From assembly GCF_003076275.1 (NCBI RefSeq), contig NZ_CP029064.1:4010001-4074000 (forward strand): 64,000 bases of DNA, read 5' to 3'. Below, in pieces: positions 9,254 to 17,543 of the stretch. Below the pieces are notes generated by a model. It was not told the origin of the DNA. It did not search any database and saw only the letters and a program-made list of their open reading frames with translations. The stretch's first letter is position 1. Each line of letters begins with the position of its first letter. The DNA comes from Microbulbifer sp. A4B17. GTDB lineage: Bacteria; Pseudomonadota; Gammaproteobacteria; Pseudomonadales; Cellvibrionaceae. Position numbers and translations under genes: made by a program.

Positions 9254-10264
9254 TCAGGACTTACCACCCCTCGCTTTAACAATCTCCTGGGCCAGGTCAT
9301 TGACAGCCATAGCGTAGAGACGACTGCGATTGTAGCGGGTGATGGTTGCGAAGTTATTCAGGCCAAGCCAATACTGTTTCCCCTGCTCGGTTTGCAGGGA
9401 AAAAACGTTAGCCGGCATTTCCGGGGCCACCTGGCTGGTGGCATTAAAGCCTTTATCCGCCAACTCTCCAACCGTCCACTGCGGTTGTAGCGTATCGTTG
9501 ACGATGGTCATATCCGCATTGGGGCGTGGGCTCGCCAGTACGGCCACTGGCTCTCCGGGCTTCCATCCGTGTTTGACGAAATAGTTAGCCACACTGCCGA
9601 TAGCATCGGTAGGATTGTTCCAGATATCTGCCTTGCCATCTTCACTGAAGTCCACCGCGTAAGAACGATAGCTGGAAGGCATGAACTGCCCGTAACCCAT
9701 AGCGCCAGCATAGGAGCCTTTGAGGGCCAGCGGGTCCATTCCCTGCTCGCGGGTCAAAAGCAGGTAATTCTCCAGCTCTTTAGTAAAAAACGCGGAACGA
9801 CGGGGATAGTTAAATGCCAGGGTGGAAAGTGCATCCAGTACCCGATAACCGCCCATATTACCGCCGTATCGGGTTTCAATTCCGATGATGGCAACAATCA
9901 TCTCTGCCGGTACACCGTATCTCTTTTCCGCTTCCGCCAGGGCCTCTGCATTTTGATCCCAGAAATCCACTCCACCGGCAATACTTTGCGGAGTGAGGAA
10001 CATTTTGCGGTATTCGTGCCAGGGTTTAGCCTTTTCTGCGGGGCGCTTGATGGCCTTAAGAATGGAGTCCTTACGCTTGGCTTCACGCATTAAAGTCTGC
10101 ATGTCTTCGCGGTTAAAATCGTGCTCCTGCACCATATAATCAACGAATTCCTGCGCCTGCCGATTGTTGGCATGCCCCGGTTCCTGCGCACAGGCGGCCA
10201 GGGCCAATCCCATCCCGATTAGTAATCCCGAGGTCCACTTCAAAACGACCGCTCCTGTCTTCAT
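9254..10264 (-). CDS. mltB: Membrane-bound lytic murein transglycosylase B
   Basis: A 336-residue periplasmic enzyme that cleaves the MurNAc-GlcNAc bond with formation of 1,6-anhydroMurNAc. The catalytic glutamate is in GIETRYGG, followed by YAGAMGYGQFMPSSYRSYAVDFSEDGKADIW, typical of the MltB fold. The N-terminus is hydrophobic and contains LAACAQ, a plausible lipobox (Cys 25). It stands between rodA and rlpA in a cell-wall operon. Confidence 0.94.
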   Translation of the reverse strand: MKTGAVVLKWTSGLLIGMGLALAACAQEPGHANNRQAQEFVDYMVQEHDFNREDMQTLMREAKRKDSILKAIKRPAEKAKPWHEYRKMFLTPQSIAGGVDFWDQNAEALAEAEKRYGVPAEMIVAIIGIETRYGGNMGGYRVLDALSTLAFNYPRRSAFFTKELENYLLLTREQGMDPLALKGSYAGAMGYGQFMPSSYRSYAVDFSEDGKADIWNNPTDAIGSVANYFVKHGWKPGEPVAVLASPRPNADMTIVNDTLQPQWTVGELADKGFNATSQVAPEMPANVFSLQTEQGKQYWLGLNNFATITRYNRSRLYAMAVNDLAQEIVKARGGKS

Positions 10265-10306
10265 CTCGCGTCTCTAAATCCAGTTATTGTCCCTATGCAT
10301 CGCCCA

Positions 10307-11452
10307 CTAAAAGTGCACTCTGCGCCGCTCCGTGCCAACAGCCATCAATAGGCCAAAACCAGCCATCAATGTAATCAAGGATGTCCCGCCGTAACTAATC
10401 ACTGGCAAAGGCACCCCCACTACCGGCAACAATCCTGTAACCATACCAATGTTTACAAATACATAGACAAAAAAAGTGAGGGTAATACTCCCCGCCAACA
10501 GTCGGCCAAATACGTGCTGGGCCATAAAGCTAATGTAAATGCCACGGGAAATAATCAGTACATATAGCAAAAGCAGCAACAGAGCGCCGCGCATGCCCCA
10601 CTCCTCCGACAGCACCGCGATAATGAAATCGGTATGGCTCTCCGGCAGGAAGTCCAGCTGTGACTGGGTTCCCTGCAGGTAGCCTTTGCCATAAACACCA
10701 CCGGAGCCGATAGCCGCTTTGGAGTTAAATATATTCCAACCTGCACCAAAACGGTCAACATCCGGGTTGAGCAAAGTCAAAATTCGCTGCCGCTGGTAGT
10801 CGTGAAGCCCCCAGTGCCAGATAGGATAGGCGGCCACCACCAGCGCCATCGCCGCCGCACCAATCATCTTCCAGCTCAAACCCGCCAGGTAGAGTGCAAA
10901 TAGGCCCGAAGCGGCAATCAGGATTGAGGTCCCCAGATCTGGTTGGCGCACGATAAGGGCAGCGGGTATTGCTACGATTGCCAGAGCTCCCACCACCGTG
11001 GGCAGAGAGGGGGGCAAACGGCGTTGATGCAGATAAGCCGCCACCGCCATGGGAACACCGAGCTTCATGACTTCCGAGGGCTGGAAGCGGAATCCACCTA
11101 TCTCCAGCCAACGCTGGGCACCCATAGCCTTGGTGCCAAAGAACAATACCCCAACCAGTAGCGCACACCCCGCCAAATAGGCCCAAGGGGACCAGCGCCG
11201 GTAAAAATCCAGGGGGATTTGCGCCACGATAAACATGCCCACAAAGGCCACGCACATAAAAATTGACTGGCGCCGTACATAGTTCATATCGCCGCCAGAG
11301 GCGCTGTACAACACCCCAAGTCCTACGGCTGCCAACACCAACAACAGCACCAATAGCGGTATATCGATGTGCAGGCGGCGTGAGAGACTGACCGGTTTGC
11401 GCAGACTGCCGTGGGCATCTGACAAACGGTGGGAGAAATCGCGACTAGCCAT
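10307..11452 (-). CDS. rodA: Rod-shape SEDS peptidoglycan glycosyltransferase
   Basis: A 381-residue SEDS protein with about ten membrane segments that polymerises glycan strands during cell elongation with its partner PBP2. Family signatures include RQPDLGTSILIA, the loop GAGWNIFNSKAAIGSGG...FLPESHTDFIIAVLSEEWG (which holds the functional aspartate) and the C-terminal GVPLPVISYGGTSL. Its start overlaps the mrdA stop by 8 nt, as expected for two proteins acting as one complex. Confidence 0.96.
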   Translation of the reverse strand: MASRDFSHRLSDAHGSLRKPVSLSRRLHIDIPLLVLLLVLAAVGLGVLYSASGGDMNYVRRQSIFMCVAFVGMFIVAQIPLDFYRRWSPWAYLAGCALLVGVLFFGTKAMGAQRWLEIGGFRFQPSEVMKLGVPMAVAAYLHQRRLPPSLPTVVGALAIVAIPAALIVRQPDLGTSILIAASGLFALYLAGLSWKMIGAAAMALVVAAYPIWHWGLHDYQRQRILTLLNPDVDRFGAGWNIFNSKAAIGSGGVYGKGYLQGTQSQLDFLPESHTDFIIAVLSEEWGMRGALLLLLLYVLIISRGIYISFMAQHVFGRLLAGSITLTFFVYVFVNIGMVTGLLPVVGVPLPVISYGGTSLITLMAGFGLLMAVGTERRRVHF

Positions 11453-13340
11453 TGCCAGCCCCCTCGCTCAAATAAGTGGTATCCGCCGTCTTCTGCGGTT
11501 CCAACTGCGGGCGTGACATCCACTCCGCAAATAGCTCCCGCGCCACCGGCGCCGCTACCTTACCTCCGCCCTCGCCGTTCTCGACGAGCACCGAAACGGC
11601 GATACGGGGCTTATCCACAGGAGCGAAGGCCACAAACAGGGCGTGGTCTCGATGCCGCTCCTGCAAGGCCTCTGAGTCATAACGCTCCCCCTGGGCAATT
11701 CCAACCACCTGGGCGGTACCAGACTTACCCGCTACGCGGAAATCCAGGTCCTTACCGGCTCGTTTACCCGTGCCGGTACTGTGGTTGACCACAGCCTCCA
11801 TCCCCTCAAACACCAGGTCCCAATGATCCGGACGGGCTTCGAGGTTATGCAGTATCTCTGGCGGCTGCTCTACCCCATCGATCGACTTGACCATCTGCGG
11901 GCGATAGTGGGTACCGCGGTTGGCAATCGTGGCAGTCATTACTGCAAGCTGCAGTGGCGTCGCCAGTACAAACCCCTGTCCCAGCACCGCATTTAAGCTG
12001 TCCCCGGGAAACCAGGGCATACCCCGGGCACCGCGCTTCCAATCTCTAGAGGGAAACAACCCGGAGCGCTCCATAGGCAAGTCGATTCCGGTCTTTGTCC
12101 CCAGGCCAAAGTGGGAGGCGATAGTGTGCATATCGTCAATGTCCCAGCGATGCGCCATATCCCAAAAGTAGACGTCACAACTCTGTGCCATGGCCTGTAT
12201 CAGATCCACTTTCTCACCGTGCCCCCAGCGCACATGGTCACGGTAGATACGCGGGTCGTTGGGCAGCTTGTAAAAGCCGGGGTCCTTAACCGTACTCTCT
12301 CGGGTAATAATACCCGCCTGGAGCCCACCCAGCCCCATCAGCGGCTTTAAAGTAGAACCCGGTGGATACTGCCCCTGTACGGCACGATTAAACAGGGGTA
12401 CATCGAGGGAGTCGCTAAGGGCTCGATAGTCCGCGAAGCTGATGCCAGTCACAAACAGGTTGGGATCAAAAGAGGGCTTGCTGACAAATGCCAGTACACC
12501 ACCGCTGTTTACATCGATCGCAACTACTGCACCGCGACGATCACCAAGAGCATCGGAGGCCACCTGTTGCAGCCGTGCATCCAGATTGAGAACCAGGTCT
12601 GAACCGGGCCTGGGGTCCTGACGCTCCAGTACTCGTAAAACCCGGCCACGGGCATTAATTTCAACATTTTCATAACCGACCTCTCCGAGCAGAAGGTCCT
12701 CGTAGGAGCGCTCCAATCCCACCTTACCGATACTGCGGGTACCGCGATAGCGACGCACATCGTCTTCGGTAAAGTTACTCAGATCGCGGTCACTGATTCG
12801 CCCCACATAACCCACACTGTGGGCAAATAAGTCCCCGAGGGAGTAATAGCGCACCAGCTCCGCTTCCACCGACACCCCCGGCATACGGAATTGGTTAACA
12901 CTGATCCGAGCGATCTCATCTTCGTTCAATCGAAATCGAATGGGCACCGGCTCATAGGGGCGTCGGCGTCTGAGGCGTTTCTGGAATTTGGTGACATCGC
13001 TTTCATCCAGTCGTACCAAATTACCGATCAGCTCCAGGGTGGCGTCCATATTGCGAACGCGCTCACGCACAATTGACAAGTTATAACTGGCGCGGTTATC
13101 CGCCAATAAAATACCGTTGCGGTCGTAGATTAATCCCCTGGTCGGCGCAACCGGGCGCACCTGGATTCGGTTTTCATCGGATTGGGTGCGGTAATCCTCG
13201 TAATTAACTACCTGCAGGTTATAGAAACGCGCAACGAGAACGCCCAGTAAGAAAACAACCCCCACAAGCGCCACCAACATACGATTGCGAAACAGTCGCT
13301 GCTCGGTATGGGGGTCCTTGAGGTGGTAATCGTGCGGCAT
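11445..13340 (-). CDS. mrdA: Penicillin-binding protein 2 (peptidoglycan transpeptidase)
   Basis: A 631-residue class B PBP that cross-links the lateral wall. One N-terminal transmembrane helix (LVALVGVVFLLGVLVARFY) is followed by a pedestal/dimerisation domain and then the transpeptidase domain with SxxK in PPGSTLKP, SCD in AQSCDVYFW and KSGT in VAGKSGTAQVV. It is paired and translationally coupled with rodA. Upstream comes rlmH after 120 non-coding bases. Confidence 0.96.
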   Translation of the reverse strand: MPHDYHLKDPHTEQRLFRNRMLVALVGVVFLLGVLVARFYNLQVVNYEDYRTQSDENRIQVRPVAPTRGLIYDRNGILLADNRASYNLSIVRERVRNMDATLELIGNLVRLDESDVTKFQKRLRRRRPYEPVPIRFRLNEDEIARISVNQFRMPGVSVEAELVRYYSLGDLFAHSVGYVGRISDRDLSNFTEDDVRRYRGTRSIGKVGLERSYEDLLLGEVGYENVEINARGRVLRVLERQDPRPGSDLVLNLDARLQQVASDALGDRRGAVVAIDVNSGGVLAFVSKPSFDPNLFVTGISFADYRALSDSLDVPLFNRAVQGQYPPGSTLKPLMGLGGLQAGIITRESTVKDPGFYKLPNDPRIYRDHVRWGHGEKVDLIQAMAQSCDVYFWDMAHRWDIDDMHTIASHFGLGTKTGIDLPMERSGLFPSRDWKRGARGMPWFPGDSLNAVLGQGFVLATPLQLAVMTATIANRGTHYRPQMVKSIDGVEQPPEILHNLEARPDHWDLVFEGMEAVVNHSTGTGKRAGKDLDFRVAGKSGTAQVVGIAQGERYDSEALQERHRDHALFVAFAPVDKPRIAVSVLVENGEGGGKVAAPVARELFAEWMSRPQLEPQKTADTTYLSEGAGNG

Positions 13341-13460
13341 CAGAATTTATTCGATGGTTTTTGACTGGCGTGCAAAAAATCTAATTTCCTACATTAACAC
13401 AGGGCGAGTCAGGAGAGAGAACCGAGTCGGCAAATCTCTCCGCGACTTATCGCAAATATT

Positions 13461-13937
13461 TTATTTGTGATAGGGGTGGCCAGCCAATAATGTCCAGGCG
13501 CGATAAATTTGTTCAGCCAGAACCACCCTCACCAGCGGGTGCGGTAAGGTCAGTGGTGACAGGGACCAGCGCTGGCGCGCGCGGGCAAGGCAATCTTCGA
13601 ATAAACCGTCGGGCCCGCCAATCAACAGGCTGACATTTTCCCCCAGCATTTGCCAATCGCTTAACTGCGTTGACAACTGCTCGGTGCTCCAGGGCTTGCC
13701 TTTCACATCGAGAGCCACCACGTGATCCCGCGGTCCCAAAGCGGCGAGCATCGCCTCGCCCTCTTTTTTTCGCGCTTTTTCAATCAGGGCGGCAGAACTC
13801 TTTTGACCCCGCTGACCGAGAGGAATTTCCACCATTTCCAGAGCAATTTCCCGGGGCAGGCGCTTAGCGTACTCGGCGTAGCCCTCCTGCACCCAAGCCG
13901 GCATTTTTCCACCGGCGGCCAGAATGCGGATTTTCAC
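13461..13937 (-). CDS. rlmH: 23S rRNA (pseudouridine1915-N3)-methyltransferase
   Basis: A 158-residue SPOUT methyltransferase that modifies pseudouridine 1915 in helix 69 of 23S rRNA. The knot region carries LLIGGPDGL and the C-terminal [30 protein letters not shown] is nearly invariant in the family. The start codon is GTG with AGGG about 9 nt upstream. It follows rsfS by 5 nt, the usual bacterial pairing. Confidence 0.96.
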   Translation of the reverse strand: MKIRILAAGGKMPAWVQEGYAEYAKRLPREIALEMVEIPLGQRGQKSSAALIEKARKKEGEAMLAALGPRDHVVALDVKGKPWSTEQLSTQLSDWQMLGENVSLLIGGPDGLFEDCLARARQRWSLSPLTLPHPLVRVVLAEQIYRAWTLLAGHPYHK

Positions 13938-13942
13938 AGCAA

Positions 13943-14305
13943 TTAACCCTGGTGTGGATCACTGCCATCGGCATCGTCACGGGTATTCGGAGTCATAGAC
14001 CAGAGTTTTTCCAGGTCGTAGAAACCGCGAACATCGGCGAGCATTACATGAACAACCAGGTCGCCGTAATCCACCAGTACCCATTCCCCCTGCTCCACAC
14101 CTTCAACACCAATGGGGCGAATACCTTCTTTTTTCAGCTCGTCTACAACGTTCTCTGCCAGGGACTTAACCTGGCGGCTGGAAGTACCAGTACAGATCAG
14201 CAGATTGTCCATTACATCTGAAAGTCCGGAAACATCCAGGGAAACAATATCCTTACCTTTCAAATCTTCCAGCGCATTGAGAGCGATATCTTTAATATTT
14301 GTCAT
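13943..14305 (-). CDS. rsfS: Ribosomal silencing factor RsfS
   Basis: A protein of about 120 residues that binds uL14 on the large subunit and blocks 30S joining under starvation. Family signatures: [50 protein letters not shown] and FYDLEKLW. Two starts are possible. The ATG at 14305 has AAGGTG close by. The ATG at 14320 overlaps the nadD stop (ATGA) and would add five residues by translational coupling. Confidence 0.93.
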   Translation of the reverse strand: MTNIKDIALNALEDLKGKDIVSLDVSGLSDVMDNLLICTGTSSRQVKSLAENVVDELKKEGIRPIGVEGVEQGEWVLVDYGDLVVHVMLADVRGFYDLEKLWSMTPNTRDDADGSDPHQG

Positions 14306-14316
14306 AACACCTTGAT

Positions 14317-15000
14317 TCATTGCGGGTCGCCCGAAGCAACCTCTGTATAAAGTCGATGATCTTCTATGTACTGCAACACAGTTGCGGGCAGTAAATAGCG
14401 TGGCGACTGGCCACTCTTAATTAATTCACGAATTTGCGTCGCGGAAATTGGCAGCATGGTCTGCTCCCGCAACAGCAGGCAACCACAAGCTCGGGAATGC
14501 AAGTCTGCAACCGTGCCCTGATGATTCTCCAGCAGTTCTGCCAGAGGGCCATGCTCTTCGCTATCGCGATCTGGCAGGTGCCAGCCTGGCCGTGTTACCA
14601 CTACCAGATGTGCCAGCTCCAAGAGGCGCTCCCAGCGGTGCCAGCGGTGCAGACTCAACAGGGAGTCCAGCCCCATGCAGAAACTAATGGAGACTTCATC
14701 TCCCAGTTCACTGCGCAGTTCCTCCAGGGTATCCACCGTATAGGTGGCTCCGCCGCGGTGGAGCTCCCGCTCGTCCAGGCTTAATTCCTCACATCCCTCC
14801 AATGCCAGTGCCAGCATTTCACTGCGCTGGCGGGAAGACACACCGGGGGTCTGTCGGTGAGCAGGTTGATGACTCGGCAGCAAGCGCATCTCATCAAATT
14901 CGAGCACCTGTCGCAGCTCCAGCGCCATACGCAGGTGACCGAAGTGGATCGGGTCAAAGGTCCCGCCAAACAGGGCTAGTTTGTGCCTTTTGCTCGCCAC
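14317..15000 (-). CDS. nadD: Nicotinate-nucleotide adenylyltransferase
   Basis: A 227-residue enzyme making deamido-NAD from nicotinate mononucleotide and ATP. The N-terminal GGTFDPIHFGHLRMA is the nucleotidyltransferase motif with the HxGH histidines, and the C-terminal PISATQIRELIKSG is the second ATP-binding signature. It starts with GTG preceded by AGAGG. It follows proA by 39 bases and overlaps rsfS, matching the common proA-nadD-rsfS-rlmH order. Confidence 0.95.
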   Translation of the reverse strand: MASKRHKLALFGGTFDPIHFGHLRMALELRQVLEFDEMRLLPSHQPAHRQTPGVSSRQRSEMLALALEGCEELSLDERELHRGGATYTVDTLEELRSELGDEVSISFCMGLDSLLSLHRWHRWERLLELAHLVVVTRPGWHLPDRDSEEHGPLAELLENHQGTVADLHSRACGCLLLREQTMLPISATQIRELIKSGQSPRYLLPATVLQYIEDHRLYTEVASGDPQ

Positions 15001-15039
15001 TAATACCTCTCGCGCTCGCAGCCCCTTTGGGAAAAGTGG

Positions 15040-16323
15040 TTACTGACGGATATGGCCATCCCCGAACACAATCCATTTCTGCGAAGTGAGCCCTTCCAGG
15101 CCAACCGGGCCACGGGCGTGAATTTTATCAGTACTAATACCAATTTCCGCCCCCAAGCCGTACTCGAAACCGTCAGCAAAGCGGGTTGAGGCATTAATCA
15201 TCACTGAGCTGGCATCCACAGCACTCATGAAGCGGCGGCTGCGACTGTAATCCTGGGTGACAATTGCCTCAGTGTGGCCGGATCCGTAACGGGCGATATG
15301 CTCCATGGCCGCGTCCATGTCCCCAACAACACGCACAGCGAGAACTGGGGCAAGGTATTCCTCACTCCAGTCATCTTCTGTCGCCGCTACACAGTGAGGA
15401 ATGATTTCACGGGTGCGGTCACAACCGCGCAATTCAACCCCTTTTTCTTCGTAGGCACTAGCCAAGCGCGGCAGTATATCCGCCGCAACCATCTCGGCAA
15501 CTAAAAGTGTCTCCATGGCGTTACAAACACCATAGCGATGAGTCTTGGCATTGAGGGCGATATCGAAAGCTTTGTCCAGGTCAGCCCGATCATCGATATA
15601 CACATGACAAACACCGTGCAGGTGCTTGATCACCGGCACCCGGGCTTCGCGACTGACCCTTTCAATCAGGCCGGTTCCGCCCCTGGGTACAATCACATCC
15701 ACATATTCCGGCATGGTGATCAGGGCACCCACCGCAGCGCGATCGGTAGTATCGACAACCTGGACAGCGGTTTCCGGCAATCCGGTTTCACACAGACCGG
15801 CAACAATGCAGGCGGCTATCGCTTTATTGGAGTGCAGTGCTTCACTGCCTCCGCGCAAAATTGTGGCATTGCCGGATTTGAGGCACAGGCTGGCAGCATC
15901 AATGGTCACATTGGGCCTGGACTCATAAATAATGCCCACCACCCCTAGGGGCACACGCATTTTGCCCACTTGAATACCACTGGGGCGGTAGCGTAAATCT
16001 TCAACTTCTCCCACCGGGTCGGGCAGCTCCGCAACCTGCACTAAGCCCTCAATCATACCGTCGATACGAGCGTCGTTAAGCTCCAGGCGATCGAGTAGTG
16101 CAGCATCCAGGCCGCGCTCGCGACCCGCCTGCATATCCAATGCATTGGCCTCCAGCAAAGACGCCCGCTGTGACTCTAGCTGGGCAGCGATGGCTTTGAG
16201 AGCATTATTTTTGGTGGAGGTATCCGCGGCAGCTATTTGTTTAGCTGCGGCACGGGCGGCGCGCCCCATTTGTTCGAGCTTGGCGCGAGTGGATTGCTGA
16301 TCAGCGGTGTCTATGGCGGTCAC
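15040..16323 (-). CDS. proA: Gamma-glutamyl phosphate reductase
   Basis: A 427-residue NADPH-dependent enzyme of the aldehyde dehydrogenase superfamily that makes glutamate-5-semialdehyde for proline synthesis. Visible signatures are [34 protein letters not shown], the catalytic cysteine in [12 protein letters not shown] and the C-terminal [32 protein letters not shown]. It begins with GTG with GGAGAG at the right distance. proB is not next to it in this window. Confidence 0.96.
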   Translation of the reverse strand: MTAIDTADQQSTRAKLEQMGRAARAAAKQIAAADTSTKNNALKAIAAQLESQRASLLEANALDMQAGRERGLDAALLDRLELNDARIDGMIEGLVQVAELPDPVGEVEDLRYRPSGIQVGKMRVPLGVVGIIYESRPNVTIDAASLCLKSGNATILRGGSEALHSNKAIAACIVAGLCETGLPETAVQVVDTTDRAAVGALITMPEYVDVIVPRGGTGLIERVSREARVPVIKHLHGVCHVYIDDRADLDKAFDIALNAKTHRYGVCNAMETLLVAEMVAADILPRLASAYEEKGVELRGCDRTREIIPHCVAATEDDWSEEYLAPVLAVRVVGDMDAAMEHIARYGSGHTEAIVTQDYSRSRRFMSAVDASSVMINASTRFADGFEYGLGAEIGISTDKIHARGPVGLEGLTSQKWIVFGDGHIRQ

Positions 16324-16419
16324 TTGGCTCTCCGTGCAAAATCCGGTCGGCCGCGCAGTATAACCCAGCGAGACCCGGTTGAAAGTGCCGATTGCCGGGC
16401 CACACAGCTTTGTAGAAGG

Positions 16420-17001
16420 CTAATCCCGAGTCCAACGGTCCAGGTTCTCAGCGATGGTGGCGAGCCGCACGAGAGGATCTTCCACTGCCAACAGGTCTGT
16501 ACGCACCTTATCCTCCAGCGGCAGAAGCTGCGCCAGCTGCCATGAGAGTGAGTCAGCGGATTCCACCGGCTCAAATTTAAGTGATAGCGACTGCGCCCGT
16601 TCCTTCAACTCTTCCAACACCGACAGGAGGCCATCGCAATCAGCCGGAATCGGCTTTTCATCTTCATCTGGTATCCATTCCACGTCCCCCAGAAGCAGAT
16701 CATCTTCTGCGCGACGGGTGTGGACAATACGAAAGCGGCGCCGGCCTTTCACCTCCACATGCAGCAGCCCCCCTTCACCCTGCCCCCAGTCGACGATATC
16801 GACATAAACACCGAGAGGCCATACAGAGGCTCGCCCCACTTCGCCCCCGGAGCGTATCAATACAATGCCAAAGCCACTGTTGGTTTTCATGGACTCACTG
16901 ACAAGGTGAATATAGCGCTGCTCAAAAATCCGCAGGGGCAAGGTCACACCGGGGTATAGAGGGACACTGAGGGGAAATAGAGGTATCTGTTGCAAAGTCA
17001 T
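16420..17001 (-). CDS. LON peptidase substrate-binding domain protein
   Basis: A 193-residue protein consisting only of the N-terminal substrate-recognition (PUA-like) domain of Lon protease, with no ATPase or protease part. The N-terminus IPLFPLSVPLYPGVTLPLRIFEQRYI and the FGIVLIRSGGEVG stretch are characteristic. Stand-alone LON-domain proteins are common in gammaproteobacteria, but their role is unclear. An ATG (17001) was chosen; a GTG lies one codon upstream. It precedes proA and may be its first operon partner. Confidence 0.85.
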   Translation of the reverse strand: MTLQQIPLFPLSVPLYPGVTLPLRIFEQRYIHLVSESMKTNSGFGIVLIRSGGEVGRASVWPLGVYVDIVDWGQGEGGLLHVEVKGRRRFRIVHTRRAEDDLLLGDVEWIPDEDEKPIPADCDGLLSVLEELKERAQSLSLKFEPVESADSLSWQLAQLLPLEDKVRTDLLAVEDPLVRLATIAENLDRWTRD

Positions 17002-17189
17002 CACTCATTATTTTTGATGTGTTCTAAAGATACCATCGCCAGAGGTTACCCTGCGGCAGGATAAGAAACTTTTTACCGCCAATCCGTTGGATTGGGAGCA
17101 ACTTTTTCTGCCTGCGGGAAATTGTCGCTGGCAAGCCCAACACCCAGCCTATAAGCTGCTGCGGTAAATTGACCAAACGGAGATTTTTC

Positions 17190-17471
17190 ATGCCTACAGC
17201 AACCGCTCGCCATATCCTGGTTGAAAGTGAACAGCAGTGCCAGGACCTGAAACAGCAAATCGAGAACGGCGCTGACTTCGGTAAAATTGCCGAGCAGTAC
17301 TCCCAGTGCCCCTCTAGCCGTTCCGGCGGTGACCTGGGCTCTTTCAGCAAGGGGATGATGGTTCCCGAATTTGACAAGGTCGTATTTTCCGAAGAGCTGC
17401 ACAAGGTGCATGGCCCAGTCAAAACCCAGTTTGGCTACCACCTGCTGGAAATCACCAGCCGCCAGGACTAA
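17190..17471 (+). CDS. ppiC: Parvulin-type peptidyl-prolyl cis-trans isomerase
   Basis: A 93-residue single-domain parvulin, the same size as E. coli PpiC. It catalyses cis/trans isomerisation of X-Pro bonds in the cytoplasm; there is no signal peptide. The signatures are ARHILVESE, FGKIAEQYSQCPSSRSGGDLGSFSKGMMVPEFDKVVF and VKTQFGYHLLEI. The ATG at 17190 is preceded by CGGAG. A strong terminator follows, so it is a one-gene unit. The short promoter region is shared with the divergent LON-domain gene. Confidence 0.93.
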   Translation: MPTATARHILVESEQQCQDLKQQIENGADFGKIAEQYSQCPSSRSGGDLGSFSKGMMVPEFDKVVFSEELHKVHGPVKTQFGYHLLEITSRQD

Positions 17472-17495
17472 GTCCCCGCTAGATAAGCAGACATG

Positions 17496-17525
17496 AAAAA
17501 GCCGGGGTTATCCCGGCTTTTTTAT
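17496..17525. terminator. Intrinsic terminator, convergent pair
   Basis: AAAAAGCCGGG, loop GTTAT, CCCGGCTTTTTTAT. It lies between ppiC (+) and the RND transporter (-) and can serve both. Confidence 0.9.
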
Positions 17526-17543
17526 ACTCAAAATTCCTTCGAT

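Noticed and set aside
17024..17441. Minus-strand frames overlapping ppiC
   Set aside because: They lie opposite a clear parvulin gene and have no family match; the real gene is on the plus strand.
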